Positions 1 to 10,760 are shown, numbered from the stretch's first letter. The stretch is 64,000 bases of DNA from Styela clava (GCF_964204865.1 NC_135263.1:10275426-10339425); one strand, 5' to 3'. A program made the numbers and translations. Notes: generated by a model not told the origin, from the sequence alone.

Positions 1-44
1 ATTCATTATCCAATATCCAAACTAGGACGGATAGGCTTTACATA

Positions 45-270
45 ATCATCCCAGATGAGAGGAGAACCGATGCGACGGCGAACCATGGCTTCTCGTCCAA
101 ATCAATTACAAATCCATGTCGAGTATGGGGTTAGTTAGCCAGTTATTTGTTTCTGATACATGGACTTGATTGGGGAGGAAGCCGTAACCGAACAGCGGTT
201 ACGTGAACCACCATACGGTGGAGAGAAGTCCTACATCCTCTGTTACATAATTACCCCCACGAGAATTGAA
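45..270 (+). repeat. Dispersed repeat, copy A
   Basis: This stretch aligns by eye with 10285-10500 in the same orientation. Shared blocks include the AGTTATTTGTTT segment, the CGGACTTGAT/GGACTTGATT segment, GAAGCCGTAACCG, CGGTTAC and TGAACCACC. The copies differ at many bases and by small indels, so they are old. I saw no terminal repeats or target duplication and cannot name the family. Confidence 0.7.
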
Positions 271-416
271 TCTGCGAACCCACGCAGAGGAATCAGAGGT
301 GCGTGGAGAACGTATTCCTAACGCTCAGCACAATGCGGCACACCGCCGAGTCGAGGATGCTCCACATGAAAATATGTAAATGAACGAGAAATATAATCTA
401 AACCCATTTTTTTCAG

Positions 417-571
417 GTATATTCATTATGATCGGAATGGCTACTTACACCGGTTTAAAATCTGGAGTAGTATCGATTCCATCCGTCGACTGGGGATATA
501 GTTTTGCATTCGGATGGGTTTCGTTTTGTTTGGCAATTATCGGGGGAATTGTTGCATTTGTTGGAAAATAA
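417..571 (+). CDS. Claudin/PMP22-like four-TM protein, last exon only
   Basis: This is the 3' terminal coding exon of a gene whose first two exons lie left of the window. It follows a polypyrimidine tract and an AG at 415-416. The first codon is split: GT is supplied here, so an intron of phase 1 gives Gly. The reading is GIFIMIGMATYTGL, an extracellular loop, then WGYSFAFGW and a hydrophobic fourth transmembrane segment ending FVGK and TAA. The W-G-Y-S-F-x-x-x-W block is typical of TM4 in the claudin/PMP22/EMP superfamily. The same exon with the same phase recurs at 7353, 26948 (minus), 30335 (minus) and 38211. The protein is probably an integral plasma-membrane or junction protein; the function is inferred from fold only. 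Confidence 0.75.
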
Positions 572-1349
572 GCACTACGAAAAAATAATAAAATTTTAAT
601 TCAGTTAATTCAATGCTTGTGGTTGTAGCAATTTCCTGCTCTGAAGTTATTCTCATACTTTGCGTGCATATAGAGTAATTCAAAGATATATGATGCAACA
701 GAATTCAGTTGTTGTTGTTATGAAAATCCACTTTCTCCACAACTAATACACATATCGATTTTTAATCCCCCATAATGGAAGAAGTTCTTAGAAGATCATT
801 ATATTCGTCGAGACCTTTGAGTTAGTGTATTTTGCCCAAAATGTTTGCACATATTATGCCACCACGTGGCATTGCTATAGGCTAGTCCGTCATCTTATCG
901 ACAAACCCTCTGTTCTAAAACTATACCACGAATTCAGTTGTGAGTCTGTTTGAAGCATTTAAATGATCAGACAACTGATTTTTATTTTTGTAGGTCGCAT
1001 AAACTACTGATGTAATGTGGTTGGTTATTTGGATTTCATGCACGTATATTTATTTTAGTATTTTTTGTATCTTCTTGGCTACTAGATCATGTTTAAATAA
1101 AATTAGGACTGTGGTATGCAACCAAGTGGATTCTCAAATCGATGCGATAAGGGTGCAAAAGTTACTTATTACGCCCCTACGTGTAGTTTCTGAGTACCAC
1201 ACGAGGGTAGTCGCAAGTAGAAAGATATTCATTGTTTTTATTCCTCTTCGCATATACAGGATTATGGAAAGAATACAGATCTATCTTTGTTTTAGGCTTC
1301 TATTTCTTCGATATCACGGAAGTAAAGTATCTGTACAATTGATATCTTA
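572..1349. other. Gene-free stretch
   Basis: Apart from the polyadenylation signal, I see no coding exon, RNA gene or recognisable repeat here. Confidence 0.5.
587..592 (+). promoter_or_regulatory. Polyadenylation signal AATAAA
   Basis: A canonical AATAAA lies 15 nt after the stop codon at 571. The paralogue at 7507 has AATAAA at 7583-7588 in a similar A-rich context. Confidence 0.6.
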
Positions 1350-1815
1350 TAATATATAGTATACCATAATGCACTGTACAAATAAAAAATTTTTTTTACG
1401 ATATTTAGTAGATTTAAAAGGCAAGTCAACTATCCTAAAGAGCAAAGATCAAGCTCGGGATTGATATTCTTTCGAAGGTGAAATTTTCGTGGCGAGACAT
1501 CAATGTCTTGACCGACCCTCGTCTTAGCTCCACAAGTATTTCAACTTTGGGCTTTGATAGAATTACGCGATGAACGCGACGCATCTCCTCGTGTGCAAGC
1601 AGGATGCAATTTGAATCGTTCGTTACCTGTTATCTTGATAAACACATAAAGCACCGACATGAATTTACAAGTCAAATGAGCCAATGTTTAATTTACGGTC
1701 TCGAATATGAGTAAGTCACCCAACACGGCTTACCACCGGTTAATATGTAACAAATAATAACGATTACCGTATTATCCCACCGGAAAATTATTCGTCTAAC
1801 AATGTATTGGTGTAT
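1350..1815 (+). repeat. Direct repeat, copy 1 (about 460 bp)
   Basis: It aligns with 2925-3370 in the same orientation. Shared landmarks are TATACCATAA/GCACTGTACAAATAAAA near the start, GTCTTAGC, AGTATTTCAACTT, TTTGATAGAA and CACGGNTTACCACCGGTTAAT near the end. Divergence is substantial and small indels are common. No coding potential was found. Confidence 0.7.
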
Positions 1816-1844
1816 TTTAACTGTGGAAACAACATAAAAGAACT

Positions 1845-2340
1845 TAGATCGTGTGTACCCGAAGAAAGTGTGACAGCACATTTGTACCCGTACGCAACCT
1901 TCCGTAAACTGGACCCATGACATTTGATTTGCACCCACAGACTTTAGCACTCTCATAATATTTGAACCCGCGGGAATTCGTCTATGGACATCTGCACCAA
2001 GGGCGTCTCAAATTTTTCTGCTGCCCAGGGCGAGTTTCTAATGATGCCCCTCATATTTAACTTCAATAACGATTTAGGGAATATACAAATTATAGATGTC
2101 GTTCTACAATCTACATGATGATAAATAAATTGAAAGTCAAGTGATAGTGAAATGTTTGTATTACCCCCAGCCCCCCCCATAATGTTCTTCCCCGCGACTG
2201 CCCGCATGTACCCCTCCAGACACATCCCCGTATTTATACCCACAAACATCTACATCCATATACATTTGCACCTACAGATATTTGCACGCACAGACATTTG
2301 AACCCACATTTGCATCCACAATTATGTTCACTCGCGAATA
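1845..2340 (+). repeat. Degenerate minisatellite-like region
   Basis: Irregular copies of a roughly 14-16 nt motif resembling CAGACATTTGCACCCA occur here, densest at about 2205-2330 (CATCTACATCC, CATTTGCACCTACAGAT, TTTGCACGCACAGACAT, TTTGAACCCACA, TTTGCATCCACA). Units vary in sequence and spacing. A C-rich tract lies near 2165-2200. No protein signature was recognised. Confidence 0.55.
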
Positions 2341-2924
2341 ACTGTGTTTCAGACAAACTTTAATTACTAAGTATATATATTGGAAATGAAGACAGATTAC
2401 AAATTTGAAGCGGCCTGTAATCTCGGTTAGGATATCTGCGTATTCAGAGTCTATGCTCGTAATATTCCTATCACTTTTTTATTTATTTTTTTATTATTTT
2501 CTTTCAACTAAATAATGCTAACATAATCGAATTTACGGTGGCGTTTGGTTAATGAAAACTCGTCGTAGATAAATTCAGCATGTCAGCGTTTAACCAATTG
2601 AACAAAACAAGAGAGAAGAGACGATAAATAAGAGAAAAACGGAGAGCGAGGAACTGCCTCGACAAGGCGAAAGCAGGGTTTATATGAAATAACTTGTTTA
2701 CGCGGGAATCCAAATTAATCGCGTGCGTGTTTGCGGTGAGTCTCTCTTCATTACTATTCGTAACATTAGGATGTCCGTATTTCAGCGTAAATGACAATAA
2801 AACCTCTTTCGTTCATATTCTGATCGTTTAACGTTAAATTCGTTGTTCAAGGTTGGTGTCGCAGTTCTTTCTTCGCCTATTTGCGACTCAATTCTATGGA
2901 GGTAAAGTGTCAAACTTTACACCT

Positions 2925-3370
2925 AAAATTATATACCATAACGCACTGTACAAATAAAAAAAAAATTTTCACGACATTTATTGGATCTAAAAAACGAGTT
3001 AACTTTAACCAAAAATGAAGCACTGACTGAGATTCTTTTAGGAGTTAAATTTTCGTTTCGAGACGTGAATGTTTTGACTCATCCGCGTCTTAGCCGCACG
3101 AGTATTTCAACTTCAAGCTTTGATAGAAATTACGCGACGCATATCTTCGTGTGAAAACAAGATTTTATTCTGTCTATAGATTGATGTTGTTATCTTGATG
3201 GACACGTAAATCACCTACATTTACCGATTCAAATAAATGTTTACTGTGGTCGTAAAAATGAGGAAGTCACCTAACACGGGTTACCACCGGTTAATGGTTA
3301 ATATGAAACAAATATTAACTATAAATGTTACCACTGGACAATTTATCTAACAATGTATTCGTCTATTCTA
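2925..3370 (+). repeat. Direct repeat, copy 2
   Basis: This is the partner of 1350-1815. The duplicate ends with the same TCTAACAATGTATT.GT.TATT. segment. Copy 2 has a longer A-run after the first block and several small indels. Confidence 0.7.
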
Positions 3371-4457
3371 GAGCTGAGGTGACGAACATGAGGTCCGCTA
3401 AACGCAAAATAAAAATTCGTGTGGCCCGCGAAACATTTAGTTTATTAGACGATTTAGTGTATGCTTGGCCTGAAGCCATAAGCGTTTAGGGACTTTACAA
3501 AGGAATACGGGAGCACCAGTATTATTATTAATATTATTGTCAACGTCATTACTGTCAACGCTATTCCCTATACGTCCTGTTATCTTGTACAATATCACCC
3601 CCTTTATATGAATATGATGCTGGAGTGTTATTGTGAGTCATATTCCTTATATGGTATTCCTTATGTGATGTGGTTTTACGGTCCTGTTTTGGCGGGAAAA
3701 TAAAGTCAGACGAGTTCTAATCTCCGCCCGGTGAGGAGCGTTCTTCTTTGGGTGTCATGGTTGGGTCTAAATAGGGCGTGATGACATCGTCGAATGACTT
3801 TCGCGTTCATCTGTTCTGGAAAAGGGACTAAGAGACATGAAAGAGCGTTGGCAGAACGTACAGACGCAAGGAGATTGATTGATGGACAGCAGTTATGGTA
3901 TATCGTTCTTTCTGGATGTAATTTACAAAGGCACGTATAGCCCGACTGTTAACCAAAATGAGCAGTAAATGCAAATCATTCGCTAGCCAGACTGACTTTT
4001 TTGTAGTTGTCCTTACAACAAGTAGTTGACGTAAGTTATAATTACGTTATTTATTTGATTGTAATTTATAAAGGTAGATATTGTTACTGGATTGTTAACC
4101 CATGAGTAGTAATGAAAATCATAGGTGGTCAAACTTTTTCATAGCCATGGTCGCAAAGGAAGATGAATCTCGTAGCTGTAAATTAATAGGAACTTTGCCA
4201 TGATTCTGCAGTACATTGGTAGACTAGATGGCCCCATATCTGCCGAATGCAGCAGTATCTGTAACACTATTTAAATTATAATATTAGCAAAGCATACCTG
4301 AACCACTGATTTAAACTTATCACAGTGGACGTTTGCCGGTCAAATTTTCATACTAATTCTACTAAAGAAGTAAAGAGGCTTCACAAACTCAACATGCAAA
4401 CATCAAAATTTAACAAACTTGTTTCTTTACACCATCGCTCAGACTATTCATTCTATA
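3371..4457. other. Gene-free stretch, decayed repeats likely
   Basis: No exon was recognised. Around 3400-3450 there is a GTGGCCCGCGAAA-type string seen in hAT-derived relics. About 3538-3757 looks superficially like a solo LTR but has no target duplication. Confidence 0.4.
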
Positions 4458-4535
4458 GTACTTACTTATCGTTCGGACTGTTATTAACAATTGGTAGTCT
4501 TTCAAATTGGTTATCTCACCAAGCAATGATAGAAG
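4458..4535 (+). repeat. Dispersed repeat hosting a hAT-type MITE (left part)
   Basis: The segment starting CTTACTTATCGTTCGGACTG and ending CAAGCAATGATAGAAG is shared with 7790-7870. The repeat resumes at 4954 after the MITE. The copy at 7790 is uninterrupted at the same point, so it shows the pre-insertion arrangement. Confidence 0.75.
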
Positions 4536-4953
4536 TAGAGATCTACCGATATCACTTTTTGACGCCGATACCGATATCGATATATCGGCCAGCTTGTGGC
4601 CGATAACCGATACCGCTATTAATATAAATCATATTTTGAGCCCCAAAATGGGCTTTTATGATGTACCTCACGAGTCTGTATTTTCATTTTGATATTTATT
4701 ATCATTGCAGTAAGACTTTTATTTAACTAAATCCAGTTAATGCTTGAACAAATGATATTCTGTAACTTTTTCTGCTACTTCAATATCAGTCTAGCTATTT
4801 CCAGGAAAAAGAATTGTTAATTCGACGTTTTTAAATATAGCTATGGGCATATGATAAGGCTTTTGGAAAATTAATAATTAATATATTTTAAAGTGAATCG
4901 TGATAAAGATAAATTCCTTTGATATCGTTGGCCGATATATCGGTCGAGCTCTA
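4536..4953. mobile_element. hAT-type MITE with 8-bp target duplication
   Basis: The element is 418 bp. The left end reads TAGAGATCTACCGATATCA; the right end reads CGATATATCGGTCGAGCTCTA, giving imperfect terminal inverted repeats. GATAGAAG flanks both ends (4528-4535 and 4954-4961), an 8-bp target duplication as in hAT transposition. The interior is AT-rich and noncoding. A fragment of the same family, with the GGCCGATATATCGGTTGAGCTCTA type end in similar form, lies at about 9735-9813. Confidence 0.85.
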
Positions 4954-4961
4954 GATAGAAG

Positions 4962-6147
4962 GCGGAATAAATTCAGACTGTTTATTCAATAGTCTTCATA
5001 ATCTTGACCGTTCACAGTTTTCTAATATCTGATGATTTCATAATCGAATTGATTATTTTTTTTCGAATCGAATCTTTAATATTTGGAAGATGCGTAATTG
5101 CATGTATCTTTTTTATTGTAATGAGTCATATACACACATAAATTACTGAAAATATAGAATCCATCACTCAGTTCACAGAGTCAGACATTATCCTCTGCCG
5201 AGATTCCTGTTTGCTGTAGATTTCCAATCAATATAAATGAATGAAAAGTTTACAAACGACAAAAATATCCTGAATTGTGTGACTAATTTGTGATAGATTT
5301 GGCGTGGTTTCACGGGTATTTCGGCAATTTTTTTTTGGTTGTTCGCTGAGACAAACGAATGAGACACAACTATATTTTTACTCCCGGATTTAAAAATCGT
5401 AATATAGGAAAATAAAAACTAATGTAGCATATATTATTTATGTAAACGGTACTGTTGGATTGCTGTCACAATTTAAAGAAACCCGACGTGATTTATTCGA
5501 AGCGTGAAAGATTTGATTTTAATAGATTGTGAAACACTATTTTACGTTGTCGAAGTTTGAAAAGTTAATGAAATGTGAAAAAAGTTTCAGATAATGGCTT
5601 GTTTTCCTGGAGGTTTGAAAACACTTGGACGGTCTCTGAATCAGAAGCTCATCTCGATCACTATATAATGAGTAGGCTAGGCGTGTTGATTCCTGCAATG
5701 AGCGGTAACGAAACACTTCACTTTCATCAACGAAAAATGCAGTCACGGGGATCTACCCGCGCGTATCGTTGATAAAGGTATCTCCGTACACGAGCCTTCG
5801 TGGTCCGAAACGTATTTATACCCAAAACGCCACCAGTTTCAATGTAAATTAAGTGTTAGAATATACACAGAATCAGTTTGTTTATTAACTTCCCATATTT
5901 TTGCAACCTTACTTAAAGAGGTATCATGGTAATACGCCATGTACAAAAGCCTCAAATTTTAGCGTTTCATCTTTATGTTTTTTGCCCAACTATGATAGCA
6001 AATGTCCTTTTATTATCAAATGCGAATTACTAATATATATTTTGCTCTTCTTTTTATTTTCCCCCACACAATAATTCTGCTCGATTTTCCCGATCCAAAG
6101 TTTATTTTAATTTAGCTGTCAACTAATAGGTAGCACCAGGTATCACT
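4962..6147. other. Gene-free stretch upstream of the four-TM gene
   Basis: It begins with the right half of the repeat that hosts the MITE (to about 5030). The rest is AT-rich with no exon, RNA gene or promoter motif I can support. Confidence 0.45.
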
Positions 6148-7507
6148 ATGGGTTTACTTCGCATTGGCACTGGAGGCGGGCTTGTGATTGCAATGATTTT
6201 CAACGTAGTTGCATTGGCAACTCCTGGTTGGATCTACACAACTTCGTTTTCCGTAGGCTTGTTCAAGAGGAAAGTTGGTGACGCAACTCTGGATGGTAAA
6301 TTATCAAATTGCGATTACATACATAATGATATTGAATTTCTTTCGGATTCCGAAATGCATATTCCTAGTAAAAGTATTGATAAAATACCTCACATCTTTT
6401 TGACAAATTGTTCAGTAGTTTTGAGTGAAAGTTACGGGTCTCATGCCGGAATCTTCGCCGATGCAGAGTGATTCACATGACCGCAGTTCCATTGCGAATT
6501 CTTTCATCAAACACCTACATGCATACTGGAAATTCATAAATAAATTTCGAAAATCAAACTTTACTCTCAATTTAAATCAAAATTATAATTCAGCTAGTTT
6601 TACTTTTTTGAGTTTCATATTGTTATATTTATTCCAGTGAATCGAGGAGACGCTGAAAAAGTTTGTATCGCTTTCAACGTGATGGGAGATGCGATATTGC
6701 TGTGTGGTGCTATAGCTGCTTTGATAGCTGGCCGTGAAGAAGGAAAAGAAGTTATTGGAAAAGTTGGGGCGGCATTATCGTTGTTGCAGGTATTTTGGAA
6801 TTATTATTCAGATTTATCGATTCGTGCTAATGCTACTATTTTTCTGAAAACTGATGGATATACGAGAGAATTTCTCACGACCGTACAGTGATGAAAGTCC
6901 TTTTTATACTTGTCGTTTTATCAATCAAATCCACGTATGTAGAAATCGACTGGCCACCTGCTTTATTATGCAGCGCCAAGGCGTGCAGTCAAAGGAAACG
7001 TTATACCCCTTACCACATCCCTAACATGTAAACGAAAATATCGCTCAGAGACCGAAGACTTATCGACCGAAAGTTAGGGGATCCCCAAAACAGCGCTCTT
7101 ACTCCATAGTGACACCCTGTGTCCCATCACTAATTAATTAATAACTCGCTAATTATACGACATAATTCGTCCAAAATCAATAGGCTTCTGGTCCGAGATA
7201 AGATGAATGCACACGCAAAATCTTGAGCAGATCTCGCTTTCGTGAGATATCGCGTGCATCTAACAGACATACAGACTGACAAATACCTATCAACATACTT
7301 ACTGATTAAAATCGATAAGTAATAAGCAATAACATTTTAACTCTTCTATCAGGCATCTTCATTATGATTGGAATGGCTACCTACACCGGCCTATATTCTG
7401 AAGTCGTGTCTGTTCCAAACGTCACCTGGGGATATAGCTTTGCATTTGGATGGATTTCGTTTTGTCTCGCAATTATCGGGGGAGTTGTTGCATTTGTTGG
7501 AAAATAA
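6148..7507 (+). CDS. Claudin/PMP22-like four-TM gene with apparent exon-2 frameshift
   Basis: There are three exons: 6148-6295, 6638-6789 and 7353-7507. Exon 1 starts at the family Met (MGLLRIGTGGGL) and encodes TM1 and the first extracellular loop with TPGWIY and GLF. Exon 2 has the shared RGDAEKV block, TM2 and the start of TM3. Exon 3 gives GIFIMIGMATYTGL, a loop with WGYSFAFGW, and TM4. Exon 1 ends in phase 1 at G|GTAAAT. Exon 2 is 152 nt, whereas the same exon is 153 nt in the genes at 30671-30823 and 37198-37350. It therefore ends in phase 0 (TTGTTGCAG|GT) while exon 3 needs phase 1. Spliced as expected, the frame would stop a few codons into exon 3 and lose TM4. This is a recent pseudogene, a sequencing error or unusual splicing. 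With the missing base it would encode about 151 residues. Confidence 0.7.
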
Positions 7508-7582
7508 GAATATTTTAAAGACAACGACCAACGTTTGTTGGTTTTGGCCATTTTGAATCATTTAAAAAATTGAGATTGAAAT

Positions 7583-7588
7583 AATAAA
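7583..7588 (+). promoter_or_regulatory. Polyadenylation signal AATAAA
   Basis: AATAAA lies 76 nt beyond the stop codon at 7507. Confidence 0.55.
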
Positions 7589-7789
7589 ATTTTCGTTGAA
7601 TTAACTGGGTATTATATACATGTCTATTACTCTTTTTGGGGAATTTCTGGAAAGACCGGGATAACATATCGCATGTGTATTAGTGTATAATATTTGCAAC
7701 TTTTCATTGATTTGTATTGGAGTTTGTTGTTTAAAGTGGATTTGTGGAGGTTGCCTTCAGTGGAGGTTTAAAATCATACTGTTATTAGT

Positions 7790-7890
7790 GCTTACTTATC
7801 GTTCGGACTGTTATTTACAAAGTAGTTAGTTGCCCTTCAAATAGGTTATCGTGCCAAGCAATGATAGACGGCAGAATAAATTCCGACCGT
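7790..7890 (+). repeat. Dispersed repeat, uninterrupted copy (empty site)
   Basis: This copy is homologous to 4458-4535 joined to 4962 onwards. At the point where the other copy carries the MITE, this one reads CAATGATAGACGGCAG without interruption. Confidence 0.7.
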
Positions 7891-8528
7891 TTATTTAATA
7901 TTCCCTTTTAGTCAACATCTTGAACGTTCACACGTTTTATCATATACAACCATACGGGGGAAGACTTAATTTTTATAGCATGGGTCTCATTTATCTATTC
8001 TACCTAATATTAAAATTGAGAATATTTCACTTTGTATCTCAATAACAGTTGTTATAGTGACTATATTCTTATGTGATCAAGTACGGTAGTCTACAACAGT
8101 AATTCCCGAAGTCGGCGATAACCCCCCATCTCCCAAGTGTGGGCGGAATCGATGTAGAAGGGGGCGATTTCGCGAAGCCTGTTTTTGTTCGGCGGCTGGC
8201 GCATTGTGTTTATTTAATATTCCCTTTTAGTCAACATCTTGAACGTTCACACGTTTTATCATATACAACCATACGGGGGAAGACTTAATTTTTATAGCAT
8301 GGGTCTCATTTATTTATTCTACCTAATATTAAAATTGAGAATATTTCACTTTGTATCTCAATAACAGTTGTTATAGTGACTATATTCCTATGTGATCAAG
8401 TACGGTAGTCTACAACAGTAATTCCCGAAGTCGGCGATAACCCCCCATCTCCCAAGTGTGGGCGGAATCGATGTAGAAGGGGGCGATTTCGCGAAGCCTG
8501 TTTTTGTTCGGCGGCTGGCGCATTGTGT
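7891..8528 (+). repeat. 319-bp tandem direct duplication
   Basis: Unit 1 spans 7891-8209 and unit 2 spans 8210-8528. I count about two base differences (TATCTATTC versus TATTTATTC, ATTCTTATG versus ATTCCTATG), so the units are about 99% identical. The second half of each unit (CCCGAAGTCGGCGATAACC through GGGGGCGATTTCGCGAAG) resembles a hAT-derived terminal region and runs into the hAT relic downstream. Confidence 0.9.
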
Positions 8529-9017
8529 ATTTGATTGCTGTATTCTGCGTGTGTTTGCAGGTTTGACAGCTGTTGGCGGGAATCACATGCGAGAGGATAG
8601 CTGTATTCCTGCCCGCCGCGAGGTAGTTCTAGATAGAAAATCTTTATCAAAATTTGACAAACCAATTCACTTCGAGGTTTGGAAGTACATATGCGTGCAA
8701 ACAATTATTTTCGAAAATGAACACTACAAAGAACAAGATATCTAGGATTAGTGATAGCCATTTGGAAAATGTTTCAATCTTGGCTTCATTCAGTGTGCCG
8801 CCGATGTCGAAAAGCTACCAAACTTGATGCAGCAACAAGACAGTGAGTGTCACATTAAATGTTATTTGTAATTTGTATAAGACGACTGAGTTCAGTTCAC
8901 GAATTTTCAGTCTTCGCGCGCTGTTACGTTTTTAACTTTCAAATTATGTGCGGCCCGCCAAAACGTGCAACCCTTAATTTTGGCCCGCGAGCGACAAAAG
9001 GTTGCCGACCCCTGTCG
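8529..9017 (+). mobile_element. Decayed hAT-derived element
   Basis: This shares long blocks with 18545-18985 in the same orientation (GAAGTACATATGCGTGC, TTTTCGAAAATGAACA, ATGTCGAAAAGCTA, GAGCGACAAAAGGTTGCCGA). It ends near GGTTGCCGACCCCTG, a typical hAT right terminus. No transposase frame survives here. Confidence 0.65.
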
Positions 9018-9140
9018 TAGCCGATGGTCGATTACGGCTTCCCCCACAACCGAGTCCATGCATCTGAAACAAATAAATGGCTGATTAATTCTATGGACTG
9101 GTAACCGCAGGCCCCCATCAGGCAAGTACGCGGTGATTTT

Positions 9141-9593
9141 TGAGAACAAAGAAATTTTTAGAAAAGTTGGCGCGGCTTTGTTAATTGTTGCAGGTATTTT
9201 ATAATTTGATATGAGTGTAATTTTGTAATTCATTTTCAAATTTATTGATTCGTGCTAATGCTCCCATAGTTTTTTATTTAAATATTTTTTTAATTTTAAT
9301 TTCATAGTATTTTCTGAAAAAAATCATGAATATATATACAAGAAAAATTCTCACGACCGTACGGTGATGTAAATACTTTTATAATTGCTGTTTTATCAAT
9401 CAAATCCACGAATGTAGAAGTCGGTTGGTCATCTGTTTTATTGTACAGCGCATGCAGTTAGAGGACACGTTACCACATCCCTAACATGTAAATAAGCGAT
9501 AACATTTTGAATTTTCTACCAGACATCTTCATTATGAGTGCTACCTACACCGGCCTATATTTCGACTTCGTGTCAGGTTCAACCAGGGGCGGA
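9141..9593 (+). pseudogene. Truncated claudin/PMP22-like copy
   Basis: The end of exon 2 survives at about 9141-9193 (GAAAAGTTGGCGCGGCTTTG then GTTGCAG|GTATTTT). Part of exon 3 survives from 9533 (ATCTTCATTATGAGTGCTACC, Y-T-G-L-Y). The intron between them matches the intron at 6790-7352 in several blocks (GATTCGTGCTAATGCT, TTTTATCAATCAAATCCACG, AATAAGCRATAACATTTT), so this is a segmental duplicate of the upstream gene. Exon 3 has a 6-nt in-frame deletion next to ATTATG and stops matching at 9593, where a CAGGGGCGGATTAAG repeat end begins. Exon 1 and the TM4 region are absent. This copy keeps the base that exon 2 of the neighbour lacks. Confidence 0.8.
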
Positions 9594-9815
9594 TTAAGCC
9601 CCTTTGGTACCCTAATCACTGAAGACTTTGGTGCCCCCTCATGTGTAATTTAATTAGAAAAACAATAAACCACTTAAGTGTATTATCCATTAAAAATAAT
9701 CACAACCAACAGTAAATAAAACAACTTTTACGAACATTTTTAGGTGTTTCAACTGTTATATATCATATATCGGCAAACACTCAATATCGGGCCGATATAT
9801 CGGTTGAGCTCTAAT
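9594..9815. mobile_element. Transposon fragments interrupting the four-TM copy
   Basis: The sequence starts CAGGGGCGGATTAAGCCCC, a hAT-like terminus. From about 9735 it passes into the right end of the same MITE family as 4536-4953 (CGGGCCGATATATCGGTTGA, then GCTCTA at about 9813). The elements are nested and incomplete, and no target duplication was found. Confidence 0.55.
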
Positions 9816-10044
9816 CCGGAGGAAGTGTGACAATAAAGATTCATGCCTCCAGTTTCAACGTGAATCGAAATACCCAAGGATACAAGTCACAACTGTGGTT
9901 TGAAATTTTACTGGTACCTTGTTGTCTACCTCAGGGTGGTTCAAGGTTGCTAGGTTGAAGGACCGCAAAAACTTTTGAGGAGGTCTCGCGGGCCGCAGGT
10001 CGGAGAAAACCCAAAAGTGATCGAAATATCGCAAGTTCTCGATA

Positions 10045-10283
10045 GGGTTGGTAACGTGGCATACATATACAGCCAAAAATATACATATAGCGCCAACTAA
10101 ATATACATATAGCGCCAACTAAATATCCATATACAGCCAAGTTCATATCCATATACAGCCAATTAATATCCAAATACAGCCATTTTGGTGATGTACAAAC
10201 ACTGCCAAGTCATATGCATATATAGCCAAATCAATATACAAATAAAGTCATCAAGATAGGATTTACATATATATATATATACC
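10045..10283 (+). repeat. Minisatellite-like repeat, left inverted copy
   Basis: Degenerate 15-20 nt units resembling ATATACATATAGCGCCAACTA and ATATCCATATACAGCCAA are repeated here. The block starts GGGTTGGTAACGTG and ends in a TA dinucleotide run at 10266-10283. The reverse complement of the whole block, including the flanking GGTTGGTAACGTG, is found at 17735-17946. Confidence 0.85.
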
Positions 10284-10284
10284 A

Positions 10285-10500
10285 TTAGAGAGGAAAGCCG
10301 ATATGACGGCTCAACCATATGGCGAACCACGGCCGCTTGTCCGGTTACCATTCCATGTCGGGTATCAGCTAGTTATTTGTTTTCGGAAGCACGGACTTGA
10401 TGGTGGTGAAAGCCGTAACCGACAACCGGTTACTTGAACCACCCTACAGCAGCAAGGAGTCAAGCAATCCTTTCGCACATAACCATCCCCGCATGGGATT
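10285..10500 (+). repeat. Dispersed repeat, copy B
   Basis: This is homologous to 45-270 in the same orientation (see copy A). It lies directly after the minisatellite-like block. Confidence 0.7.
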
Positions 10501-10609
10501 GATAATACAAGAAATGTGATGGCTGAAAATCTTATTTGAAAGAACTATTCTTTGGCTATTGGCAATAATCTGTCCACAAAATAATCAAATAAGCGTTTGG
10601 TGAAATATA

Positions 10610-10760
10610 TGAAACATAAAACTACCCGTGCACGTAGTTCTTGATAAATATCCAATGGGCGCCAATCTATGATGTCATAATACCCCACAACGGCTCATCT
10701 TAGATAGCGTGAGAAATGCTCTCGCTGAAAATCATTTTTCGGTGAACTATTCTTTGGTTA
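10610..10760 (+). repeat. Dispersed repeat flanking the Copia element, copy 1
   Basis: Shared with 15690-15890 in the same orientation: ACATAAAACT, ATCTATGATGTCATAATACC, CCACAACGGCTC, GGATAGCGTG and CTCGCTGAAAA. The same family thus lies on both sides of the Copia insertion. The right copy has an extra partial duplication of the AATATCCAATAGGC segment. Confidence 0.7.

Noticed and set aside
1015-1359. 114-codon open frame
   Set aside because: It has no recognisable domain, no paralogue and no clear splice context, and it runs into the dispersed repeat at 1350. A chance frame is likely.
2165-2200. C-rich tract as G-quadruplex or regulatory site
   Set aside because: It lies within degenerate repeats and lacks a regular four-run arrangement.
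3538-3757. Possible solo LTR (TG...CA ends, AATAAA inside)
   Set aside because: I found no target-site duplication, no partner copy and no family match. The TG/CA ends alone are not enough.
8396-8745. Overlapping frames on both strands of about 100 codons
   Set aside because: They lie in the 319-bp duplicated hAT-derived region and have no protein signature.
10263-10283. TA runs as origins or regulatory sites
   Set aside because: Short TA microsatellites recur at many places (10266, 17734, 23825, 62699) and show no associated motif.
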